A stretch of DNA of 56,868 nucleotides, from NCBI GenBank assembly GCA_014802265.1, contig JAAVCP010000017.1:19666-76533 (forward strand), written 5' to 3'. Source of the DNA: Bacteroides sp. Lineage in GTDB: Bacteria > Bacteroidota > Bacteroidia > Bacteroidales > Muribaculaceae. The stretch's first letter is position 1; the number at the start of each line of letters is the position of its first letter. The position numbers and the translations under genes were made by a program. The notes beneath the pieces were generated by a model. The model was not told the origin of the DNA. It did not search any database and saw only the letters and a list, made by a program, of their open reading frames with translations. Positions 27,901 to 35,597 of this stretch are shown one piece after another.

Positions 27901-28019
27901 GTGATATTATAGTTATTCGTCGGTTGAATTAAACTACTAAATATTTATAAATTAAAAAGTTATTCAAAGTCCGAATTATTAGTAAATTAATGGTAAACAC
28001 ACCGTTAACTACTATTATT

Positions 28020-28186
28020 CTACTTGATCACAACTTCATAGTAAATTTCGTCAGTATCCTCGGAATCTGTAAGGATTATAAACTCGGGAAGGCATTTCGT
28101 TGCGGGATTGTTCCGAAGTTTTCCGATCATGAAGTTAGTGCTCTCGGGATAAGCTTAAGCTTTTGGTTTTGACAATTTTCAATCAT
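28020..28186 (-). pseudogene. Possible frameshifted small ORF between wzy and capE
   Basis: The minus strand reads MIENCQNQKLKLIP from 28186 and then, in another frame, ESTNFMIGKLRNNPATKCLP continuing to IYYEVVIK and a TAG at 28020. Joining the two frames by one missing base gives about 56 codons of protein-like composition. I do not recognise the family. The rest of the 27901-28302 gap shows nothing else. Confidence 0.3.
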
Positions 28187-28302
28187 ATGAATTTATTGTT
28201 CATCTTATATAATTTAATTGGTGATACAGTAAATTCGATATTGATTTTAGAATTGTTTGATAAACTAAAAATCCTTGAATCTGAGAGTCGCGAAATGAAT
28301 TT

Positions 28303-29433
28303 TTAACATGTTATTATCTTTTTTCTATTTTTTAATGTGGGATTTGTGAAGACAAGTGACATCAAGAACCAAAACTCAGGCCTATCCCAAAAATTTGAAC
28401 TTACTAATAATCGTCCGAAGGTAAGAGCGAAAATCATAATCATATAGAAAGCTAAATTCCCATGTTGCCTAAATATCACTCGCCAAACATATATTATATA
28501 AAAACATAATAATATCAAACCAATAACACCAAATTCAACCGCGATTTGAATAAATAAATTATGGGGATAATTCATATCAAATTGATACATGCATCCTGCA
28601 CCAAATCCCCATAAATTTGTCATAAATTTATTCCAATAAAATTCGTATAAAACATCCCTACCAGATGATGCTGCAATCAGACCTTCATTAAGAGTCATAG
28701 ACATTTTTCGTAATTTGTAGCTTTCAACTGGCAGAATATCAATAAGGCTTGATAGATTACTTATTAAAAAGCTACTACACAATAAAATTAAGCCAATATA
28801 TATAAATGTCTTTAGAGGATGCTTTTTACAGCCGTATACTATCCAAAAAAGTGCTATTACTAAAAGGCAACCCCTTGATCCCCATATAAATATTAAACAG
28901 GAGATTAAAATAGCAAGTGATAAGGATACTTTTGATTTATTAATGCAGTAATCTAAAAAAAAGTATAGGGCAGATGGTAAAATTCCATATCCAAACCTCA
29001 TACTAAGCGTATCAATATCATCACTGGCTAAACATATATATATAAGATTTATAAAGAAATTTAGATATGCTAAATTTTTACTAAAGTATAGTACATTTCT
29101 AATGTTAAAGTATAGTGAGCCAGAATATAGACCGATAAAACCGATTGAGCAGAAACTCGTGATAGTAGCAATAATTCCAATACTGTTCTCAGGATATAAA
29201 AATAGTTGAGATATTAGAATTATAAGTCCACTAATGAAAATAAGTATCATTTTTATATTTAGGATAACTATGTGCTTAAGGAGGGAAGGTGTAACTACAC
29301 ATGCTGAAAGAATAACAATAGCAATTTGAGTAAAATGCCCTTTGGCAGCAATGTTAGCAAGGCCATATAAGAAAATGACAATCGCTGTCAAGAATGAGTT
29401 GTAATCTCTCTTTATCACTTCGATTATACTCAT
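28303..29433 (-). CDS. wzy: Polysaccharide polymerase, Wzy-like membrane protein
   Basis: The 376-aa product is hydrophobic throughout, with about ten membrane segments and a larger loop in the second half (ASSGRDVLYEFYWNKF and WGFGAGCMYQFDMNYPHNLF, the latter typical of Wzy/O-antigen ligase proteins: PHN near a periplasmic loop). It probably joins lipid-linked repeat units in the periplasm. It lies 7 bp from the wzx stop. AT content is higher than in the pectin island, common for exchanged wzx/wzy modules. Confidence 0.82.
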   Translation of the reverse strand: MSIIEVIKRDYNSFLTAIVIFLYGLANIAAKGHFTQIAIVILSACVVTPSLLKHIVILNIKMILIFISGLIILISQLFLYPENSIGIIATITSFCSIGFIGLYSGSLYFNIRNVLYFSKNLAYLNFFINLIYICLASDDIDTLSMRFGYGILPSALYFFLDYCINKSKVSLSLAILISCLIFIWGSRGCLLVIALFWIVYGCKKHPLKTFIYIGLILLCSSFLISNLSSLIDILPVESYKLRKMSMTLNEGLIAASSGRDVLYEFYWNKFMTNLWGFGAGCMYQFDMNYPHNLFIQIAVEFGVIGLILLCFYIIYVWRVIFRQHGNLAFYMIMIFALTFGRLLVSSNFWDRPEFWFLMSLVFTNPTLKNRKKIITC

Positions 29434-29440
29434 ATTCTGA

Positions 29441-30988
29441 TTAGTTTCTCCTTAGAAAAATAAGATCGTAACATCTAGTGGCAAATATTCTTATTCCTGA
29501 ATCAGTCAGATATAAAATACATCCTGCTATGGAGAATATTATTGTAGCATCGATGAGGGTAAAACTAATAAGTTTGAGCCACGAAAAATGAATATCCGAT
29601 AAGTATAATTTGCACATTAGATAATTTGTCAGAATCAAGCATACACTAATGATTATATGTTTAGAATATAGTTTGAGATAAATAAAGTAATTAATTTTTA
29701 AGGCTGATTTGAAAAGAAAGAATGGCTTCCAAATTACATATATTATAAATAAACTGGTAATGACACCTGATAAGATACCATTTAGTCCAAATTGGAATCC
29801 CCATATTATAGATAATCCTATATTTAGGATCGTCTCCAAGATAGCAGCCCAAATATCATGGAATAATCCATAAGCATAAATATATGAGTCAACAACTGAA
29901 CGAGTGGTATTTATAAATAGAATTCCGATAATTAAAAAAATTGAACTTTCACCTAATAAATACTCTGAACCAATCCATAAGGAAATGAATGGATTAGCAA
30001 AAACTACTAATACGGAGCAGATCGTTGTACTTATTAAAAACCTTGATGAAAACAATTCCCTAAATACTCTTAACGACTTAAGAGTGTCATTCCCAGATAT
30101 GAGATTTCCAACACTTGCTGTCATGCCATTAAATATGGCATTTAATAGTGAGTATATTCCAGTGACAATTAGCATGTAGTTTCCATAGATTGCCACCATA
30201 GTCATTGATATTATCCCATAAATTATTATGGGAGAGATTTGAGTTAGAGCGAAACCACTGATTTTATGAACAAAGACTTCTTTAGTTTTTTTAACAATTT
30301 CAGGATATTTATCTAAAAGTTCCTTACTATGTAAATTTAGATTTTTTAGATAGGGAAATTCTTTATAGATTGTTTTATTTAGACAATAGCAACTGATTAT
30401 TGCAAAAATCACCTCCCAGATTAACCACCAAATATAGCCATCGGGAAAATATCGTATAAAAATTACCTGAAAGACAACTTTTAATGCCATAATGGCTTTA
30501 CTGCTATAAATAATCTTATAGTTTTGTTGATTGGCAGATAGAACAATTTGCTTATAATTAATAAAATAGCTTAATAAAGATGAAAAAAGTAAAACGAGAA
30601 AGGAAGCGTAAGCATACCATAATGGAAGGCTCATCTTTTTAAATATTAATGGGAAAAAACACATTAATATTAATGAACTTATTATTATTAAAAAACCTAT
30701 TTTGCGATATAAGATACCCTGAACTATGCATATATCTTTAATCTTTTCGTAATCATTTTTAGCTAATGGCAAGTATAGAGAAAATGATACCGCTACTCCA
30801 ATGCCAAGTTCTGCTAAATTGAGAAACTGTAGAATATTGTTTACTGTAGTGTTTAGACCCAGTATTTCTGTTCCAAGATAATCAAGAAATATTTTTCGAG
30901 AAATAAATTGTAGCACTAAATTGACTAAATACATCATTAATGCCACAAGACTATTTTTTAAACTTTTTTTAGTTCGAGATTCAGACAT
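29441..30988 (-). CDS. wzx: Oligosaccharide flippase, Wzx-like
   Basis: The 515-aa MATE/MOP-superfamily membrane protein has about 12-14 helices. The N-terminus KNSLVALMMYLVNLVLQFIS with FLDYLGTEILGLNTTVNNIL is typical of Bacteroidota flippases of this locus type. It moves the undecaprenyl-linked unit across the inner membrane. With Wzy next door it defines a Wzx/Wzy-dependent pathway. Confidence 0.86.
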   Translation of the reverse strand: MSESRTKKSLKNSLVALMMYLVNLVLQFISRKIFLDYLGTEILGLNTTVNNILQFLNLAELGIGVAVSFSLYLPLAKNDYEKIKDICIVQGILYRKIGFLIIISSLILMCFFPLIFKKMSLPLWYAYASFLVLLFSSLLSYFINYKQIVLSANQQNYKIIYSSKAIMALKVVFQVIFIRYFPDGYIWWLIWEVIFAIISCYCLNKTIYKEFPYLKNLNLHSKELLDKYPEIVKKTKEVFVHKISGFALTQISPIIIYGIISMTMVAIYGNYMLIVTGIYSLLNAIFNGMTASVGNLISGNDTLKSLRVFRELFSSRFLISTTICSVLVVFANPFISLWIGSEYLLGESSIFLIIGILFINTTRSVVDSYIYAYGLFHDIWAAILETILNIGLSIIWGFQFGLNGILSGVITSLFIIYVIWKPFFLFKSALKINYFIYLKLYSKHIIISVCLILTNYLMCKLYLSDIHFSWLKLISFTLIDATIIFSIAGCILYLTDSGIRIFATRCYDLIFLRRN

Positions 30989-31011
30989 GAAACACTATGT
31001 TTTATAAATCA

Positions 31012-31127
31012 ATCTTTATTGAAGATATCACGCGTATAAGTCTTTTTCATACGTCGTTGAGAGATGTATCATAGTGGTTAGTAACAATAGCTTGTCTCTG
31101 CTGTTCTATGAACGAATAATCTAATAA
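31012..31127 (-). pseudogene. C-terminal remnant of a second UDP-glucose 6-dehydrogenase
   Basis: The minus strand reads FIEQQRQAIVTNHYDTSLND and then, after a one-base shift, KTYTRDIFNKD and a stop. The intact ugd of this locus ends with [14 protein letters not shown] and [10 protein letters not shown], so the match covers the last 33 or so residues. No start or upstream part remains. It lies between pglF and wzx and marks a likely recombination scar. Confidence 0.8.
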
Positions 31128-31151
31128 AATTTACAGGTATTGAAAGTATCC

Positions 31152-32276
31152 TTAAGCATCATAAATTTCAAAAACTGAATGTTTTGACTTAAATTCAGGT
31201 ACTGTTTGCTTCATAAGCTTAACCGTTTCCGGAATTTCCACAGCTCTAGATAATTTTTCTAGGGATGAAATAACTCTATTTATTTCATAATAATCATATT
31301 TCCTTACTTTAGCTACAAATATCCGTTCATGTTCAATGGAAATTGTATTTTCCTTGGTTGCCAATACTTCTTCACAAAGTTTTTCACCAGGTCGTAGACC
31401 AGTATATTGTATGCATATATCTTTTCCTACCTCATAGCCTGCATGTGCAATCATTTTGTATGCTAAATCTGAAATTTTAATTGGTTTTCCCATATCAAAT
31501 ACAAATATATGAGTCCCATCAATCAGAACTGTTGACTCTAATACTAATCTGCAAGCTTCTGGAATTGTCATAAAATAACGACATATTTTCGGGTCTGTCA
31601 CAGTTACGGGTCCTCCTTTTTTAATCTGTTCAATAAATCGTGGGATAACAGATCCAGTAGAACCTAATACATTTCCAAATCTTGTAGTAATGAATTGTGT
31701 CTTACCTAATCTTTCATTGCCTTCAATTAAAAGTCCTAACGATTGTACATATATTTCTGCTAACCGTTTTGTACACCCCATTATATTTGTAGGATTTACT
31801 GCCTTATCTGTCGAAATCATGATCATCTTACTTACCCCGTATTCAACACATTTATCAGCAACATTACGTGAGCCTATAACGTTAACTAAAACTGATTCAC
31901 AAGGGTTTTCTTCCATCAACGGTACATGTTTATAGGCAGCTGCATGAAAAACTATATCGGGGTGAAAAGTCCTAAATACATAATCCAGACGCTCAATTTG
32001 TCTGACATCCCCTATGATTGGTGAAAAATGAAAATTAGGATAACTATCTTCAAATTCCATTCTAATATTATGAAGAGGAGTTTCTGCATTATCAAACATT
32101 ATTAAATTTTTAATTTCCAATTTAACAAGTTGACGGCATAATTCAGAGCCAATCGAGCCAGCCGCTCCAGTTACCAATACATTTTTCCCTTTAAGATAAG
32201 CTTTAATATTATTAACCGAAATTTGAATCTCTTCCCGTCCGATTAATGCCTTAATATCAGAATAATTAAATTTCAT
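31152..32276 (-). CDS. pglF: PglF-like UDP-GlcNAc 4,6-dehydratase, soluble short form
   Basis: The 374-aa extended SDR has VTGAAGSIGSEL, FHAAAYKHVPLMEENP, STDKAVNPTNIMGCTKR (Thr-Asp-Lys and Met instead of Tyr-x3-Lys) and FGNVLGSTGSVIPRF. It matches the catalytic half of PglF/CapD proteins, which usually carry an N-terminal membrane domain (about 600 aa in total); here the protein starts at the linker (IKALIGREEIQIS), so it is cytosolic. It should make the 4-keto sugar used by the PglE-like aminotransferase. Confidence 0.88.
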   Translation of the reverse strand: MKFNYSDIKALIGREEIQISVNNIKAYLKGKNVLVTGAAGSIGSELCRQLVKLEIKNLIMFDNAETPLHNIRMEFEDSYPNFHFSPIIGDVRQIERLDYVFRTFHPDIVFHAAAYKHVPLMEENPCESVLVNVIGSRNVADKCVEYGVSKMIMISTDKAVNPTNIMGCTKRLAEIYVQSLGLLIEGNERLGKTQFITTRFGNVLGSTGSVIPRFIEQIKKGGPVTVTDPKICRYFMTIPEACRLVLESTVLIDGTHIFVFDMGKPIKISDLAYKMIAHAGYEVGKDICIQYTGLRPGEKLCEEVLATKENTISIEHERIFVAKVRKYDYYEINRVISSLEKLSRAVEIPETVKLMKQTVPEFKSKHSVFEIYDA

Positions 32277-32448
32277 AGAAAATAAGAATTACTTACAAAA
32301 TCATCTTAATAACTATTATAAGATATATATATTATTAACTATAAAAATTAGTTGAGTATACGAGTATCATAGTAACAGTACCTGATTATGGAGGGACTGG
32401 TTTCTAATTTACTTTGATAAGGATTGTATTGTAGACTTAATTAGCAGT

Positions 32449-32637
32449 TTAGAACTTTATATGTGTATTACACAGATAGTTTATATACTGGACTATATTG
32501 TCAGATATAAATTGATGATGTATCTTGGTAGACTCGTCATCGCTATCTCTATAGCCTAACTCATAAAGTATTTCAATAAGAGATTTCCTCGCTTTGTCGT
32601 AATCCCTTTCGTTTGATTGAAATGGGATATACAACAA
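32449..32637 (-). CDS. Small hypothetical protein
   Basis: A 62-codon frame encodes a hydrophilic helical peptide (DYDKARKSLIEILYELGYRD and ISDNIVQYINYLCN) in the 450-nt gap between the 194-aa gene and pglF. Composition is protein-like, but I do not recognise it, and it may be the tail of a lost gene. The rest of the gap shows nothing. Confidence 0.35.
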   Translation of the reverse strand: MLYIPFQSNERDYDKARKSLIEILYELGYRDSDDESTKIHHQFISDNIVQYINYLCNTHIKF

Positions 32638-32726
32638 TTGTCTTTATTTTATTTTGGATCATAATTATAAAATACGAGTGAGTCAGAACCCCTTAGATTC
32701 ATTCACAGAATGATATACTTTGGAGA

Positions 32727-33311
32727 TTAGTAAGCGTTGTGTATATTGAAGAGGGAGGGGATGCGGTAGGAGAGGAAGCGGAGGCGGCGTTGTGCTTCGG
32801 GGGAGGGGGTATTTAGGAAGCGACCGCGGAGGGTGAATTCTTTAAGCCATTTTTCTTGAGTGGTGAGGCAGTAGCGGACGTATTTGGGGTCGATGCCGCG
32901 TATGTCTCGGTCAATTTCTTCGGCAAGCATTATTACTATGTCAGTTTGGGTGAGGGTTTTGTCACCTTTTATCCAACGGTCTACTGCTGCTAAACGGGAG
33001 CTTGTGACGAAGTCGGCGTTGGGCTTGCCGTAGCAGATGCGGTAGAGTAGATCGTAAACGGAGAGGAGTTGGGGAAGATGAGAGAGAGAAGTACTGGAGA
33101 GGGAGGAAGAATTAGTGGGTTGAGGAGTGGTGTGGAGGGGGATGTTGAGGAGATGGGTGATGAGATATTTTGCTTCACGTAGCTGGATTTTGCCTTCTGT
33201 TTGGATTTGCCGTATTTCGGGATTGGTGATCCGGGGATAGGTGAAGCCTCCGGCTTGCTCATAGCGTGTGATAAGTGTGGAGAGTGAAGAATGAAGATCG
33301 GAGAGGGTCAT
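32727..33311 (-). CDS. Hypothetical protein, second gene of the polysaccharide locus
   Basis: The 194-aa product has no signal peptide. It is mostly helical, with a Ser/Thr-rich linker around residues 60-80 (TTPQPTNSSSLSSTSLSHLP). The C-terminal half holds DRWIKGDKTLTQTDIVIMLA and RRLRFLSYRIPSLFN. It sits directly after the NusG-like antiterminator, where Bacteroides capsule loci carry upxZ, an antagonist of rival antiterminators. I see only weak resemblance to UpxZ, so a similar role is a positional guess. Its coding strand is unusually C-rich and G-poor. Confidence 0.6.
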   Translation of the reverse strand: MTLSDLHSSLSTLITRYEQAGGFTYPRITNPEIRQIQTEGKIQLREAKYLITHLLNIPLHTTPQPTNSSSLSSTSLSHLPQLLSVYDLLYRICYGKPNADFVTSSRLAAVDRWIKGDKTLTQTDIVIMLAEEIDRDIRGIDPKYVRYCLTTQEKWLKEFTLRGRFLNTPSPEAQRRLRFLSYRIPSLFNIHNAY

Positions 33312-33409
33312 GAATAAGGGTCAGGTATATTTATTTATAAGGAGGTGACAGAGGGGATATAAGCAGGAGAGAGAGATAAGGGAAAATGGGATATAGAAAT
33401 GATGGGAGA

Positions 33410-34921
33410 TCAGGAGTTGAGGAGGGATAGGAATTGTTGTTCAGAGATTTTTTTGACAAGGTGGGAATCCCAGTTTACTGTCCAATTTATGTTGTTGCCA
33501 CCGCTCATTATTAGGCGGTAGATAATTTTATTGGGATCGGCGTCTTTTTGTGGTTTGACAATTGAATCAAATATTGCCGGTCTGCCGTTGAATGCACCGC
33601 CGAGGAGGACGAGGTAATCGCCTTTGTTGATCTGCACATCGTCGTCAGAGAGAAATTGTACATCAGGGGTAAGAGTACCGATAGCCATCTGGTATTGAGT
33701 GAGATCTTTGATGCTTATTGAGGCGTAAGGACTGCCGACAGTGCGTGATTGGCGATAGCCCCATGCGAGGTCACCGATGTTATGGTAAAGTCGGTTAAGT
33801 TCGGTAACACGTTCACGGAAGAATAGCAGCCAAGAGATTACCGGACGTGTCTCGAATATTTTTTTATTACCGACGCGGCGTGTGATTTCCTCCATAGGGT
33901 AATAGATGTCGGGGAGGGGAATACCTCTTTCGCGCAGGCGGTCGGTAATCATTTGATAATCAACATGCGGACGGAAGTGCATAGCATACCAACGCACGGG
34001 ATTGTCGGCGAGAGTCTCGATCGTGTCAGTGCGTATAAGATCTATATCTTCACTGTCTATTTTTGCCGGGACAACGAATGCAGTTATTGGAGTGACGTTG
34101 CAGCGCGGCGCGGCACACGCTGCAATCTCCGATGGAGTGAAACCACTGCTCATGGCTATCTGACACCATAGCATAAGAGGAGTGTCAGAGGGGTTAGGGG
34201 AGAGACATAGTCCTGCATATCGGAGAATTCCTTCAAAGATAGATGTAAGGGTCTGATTAAGTTGTTTCTTCGTTGACCGAATCTGATTGAGAGGGAAGAG
34301 GTATTTATTTTTTGGTTTGGAGTAACGCTCTATAATCTGAAGAATATACTCATTATCGCCGGTGTAGGAATCCTTTTTGAAGGAGGCAATCTGTTCAAAG
34401 GAGAGTCCACCGCAGTAGATAGAGAAGAGGAGAATATCTTTGGCGAGTTGTCGAGTTGGAACAGCACTGAAGTCAGTGCTGATTATTTTTCGGAGTTTGT
34501 TGAATGTTTCTTTGTCGGCGGCATTGTCGAACCGTGAGGAAGAAGGATCGTTAAGTTTTGCCTGAAGAAGAGTGAAAGCATCGGTGGGGGGAGCAAGGTC
34601 AGCTTCGACAGCCTTATTGTAGAGAGAGGCGAGTTTTTTTACATTATAGGAGACAGTAGATACCGAATAACCCTGAAATAATTGGGTTGCCACCCATTCA
34701 CCGAGAAGAGACTCATTAAAATCTTCAAATCTTATTTCAGCATCTTTCGTGAAAGAAGAAAAAGAATCAACTGCACGGCGCAAGTTAGCAACCGTGGTAC
34801 TGGAGTTTGCCTCAGCAGATTTGACTCGAAAAAAGTCGAGAGGAGTTTGTGGGTTATTTTCCTTGCCGTCAGGCATTTGAATGGTATTACGGGAAGGGAT
34901 AAACGGTAAATTCAGACACAA
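33410..34921 (-). CDS. Fusion of a degenerate tyrosine-recombinase fold with a NusG-like (UpxY-like) antiterminator
   Basis: The 503-aa protein has two parts. Residues about 25-115 look like a SAM-like core-binding domain (FEDFNESLLGEWVATQLFQG, YSVSTVSYNVKKLASLYNKA), and 155-270 look like a recombinase catalytic fold. The usual F-Y-x-R-G-M-S-F reads IYCGGLSFEQIASF, with Gly171 where the catalytic Arg should be. The HxxR helix reads TPLMLWCQIAMSSGF without His or Arg, and no nucleophile Tyr is seen. Residues about 308-425 are a NusG N-terminal domain (NPVRWYAMHFRPHV to PDVQFLSD), and 430-455 KOW-like (INKGDYLVLLGGAFNGRPAI). As first gene of the locus it should let RNA polymerase read through it. 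A start at Met16 (34876) is possible. Confidence 0.82.
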   Translation of the reverse strand: MCLNLPFIPSRNTIQMPDGKENNPQTPLDFFRVKSAEANSSTTVANLRRAVDSFSSFTKDAEIRFEDFNESLLGEWVATQLFQGYSVSTVSYNVKKLASLYNKAVEADLAPPTDAFTLLQAKLNDPSSSRFDNAADKETFNKLRKIISTDFSAVPTRQLAKDILLFSIYCGGLSFEQIASFKKDSYTGDNEYILQIIERYSKPKNKYLFPLNQIRSTKKQLNQTLTSIFEGILRYAGLCLSPNPSDTPLMLWCQIAMSSGFTPSEIAACAAPRCNVTPITAFVVPAKIDSEDIDLIRTDTIETLADNPVRWYAMHFRPHVDYQMITDRLRERGIPLPDIYYPMEEITRRVGNKKIFETRPVISWLLFFRERVTELNRLYHNIGDLAWGYRQSRTVGSPYASISIKDLTQYQMAIGTLTPDVQFLSDDDVQINKGDYLVLLGGAFNGRPAIFDSIVKPQKDADPNKIIYRLIMSGGNNINWTVNWDSHLVKKISEQQFLSLLNS

Positions 34922-35034
34922 TTCTTCCCGACTCCCTATCTACTGATATTATATCGGGACAGGGATGCGGGATAAGGATATGTATTAACGGTTTTCACCG
35001 GTTTAGATAAATGAAAAGACTAAAATCATTCATT

Positions 35035-35049
35035 TCTCTTGGTAAGAGA
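35035..35049 (+). repeat. Left inverted repeat of invertible promoter segment
   Basis: TCTCTTGGTAAGAGA, the exact reverse complement of the copy at 35291-35305. The arms TCTCTT/AAGAGA are themselves palindromic, and only the central GGT (ACC in the other copy) gives direction, as expected for a recombinase crossover site. Confidence 0.85.
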
Positions 35050-35198
35050 TTTGGATCAGAGATATATTATTGTTAATCTGATATTTATATTTATGGTATT
35101 AGGCTAATTGTAAAACAATTCATGTATCTTTGGCTAAATTATAGGCAAATTGTAAAAGCTCAAATCCAAAACAAAACCACTATTTTAACCATTTTTCA

Positions 35199-35230
35199 TT
35201 TGCGAAATTGAATAGATATTAGTAACTTTG
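35199..35230 (+). promoter_or_regulatory. Promoter inside the invertible segment
   Basis: A -33 TTTG (35199-35202) is followed after 20 nt by -7 TAACTTTG (35223-35230), a full match to the Bacteroidales consensus. It faces right, away from the polysaccharide genes. A second TATCTTTG nearby, at about 35133, lacks a -33 box. I find no CAAAnnTA (minus-strand -7) within the segment. Confidence 0.8.
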
Positions 35231-35290
35231 CATTTGGAAAGTGAAAATAAGTATCATTTCTGAGGAGAGTGGAAGCTAAAAAGTTAATAC

Positions 35291-35305
35291 TCTCTTACCA
35301 AGAGA
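35291..35305 (-). repeat. Right inverted repeat of invertible promoter segment
   Basis: TCTCTTACCAAGAGA, the exact reverse complement of 35035-35049. To its right (35306-35597) I see only a short AATCGG/CCGATT hairpin and no consensus promoter. Confidence 0.85.
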
Positions 35306-35597
35306 TTGTGATGAACTTGCTTAATCGGGATAAAGAAACCGATTTAATACTATTTATTAAGAAATCATAAAAGTGAATATCTATAAGAGTTGTCTTGTCT
35401 CATTATGGTTTAAATTGACTGTTAACACTTTCCAAAATAAGTAAGTTAAACAAAACAATAGTAGGATGCGATTTTTGCCTATCAACTTATATGATGACTA
35501 TACTACGCTGAATAGCTACGGGTAGAATATAATTATGTTAAAAAAAGTGAATAGGGGTATGGAGGATGGTTTTAAAATAAAAATACTCGTTATAATT

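Larger units (their letters stand above)
35035..35305. promoter_or_regulatory. Putative invertible (phase-variable) promoter segment
   Basis: A 241-bp AT-rich segment lies between two perfect 15-bp inverted repeats, directly upstream of the polysaccharide locus. It contains one near-consensus promoter facing right (35199-35230). Site-specific inversion would point that promoter at the antiterminator gene. Size, repeat length and position match the phase-variable promoters known for Bacteroides capsule loci. In the given orientation the locus is predicted OFF. Confidence 0.85.

Noticed and set aside
33410..34921. Active site-specific integrase for the promoter inversion
   Set aside because: The first catalytic Arg is Gly, the HxxR helix lacks both residues and there is no Tyr nucleophile. 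The C-terminal half is NusG-like, so it is not an active recombinase.
35133..35140. Second promoter (TATCTTTG) in the invertible segment
   Set aside because: No -33 TTTG at 19-21 nt upstream, so it is weaker than the promoter at 35199-35230.
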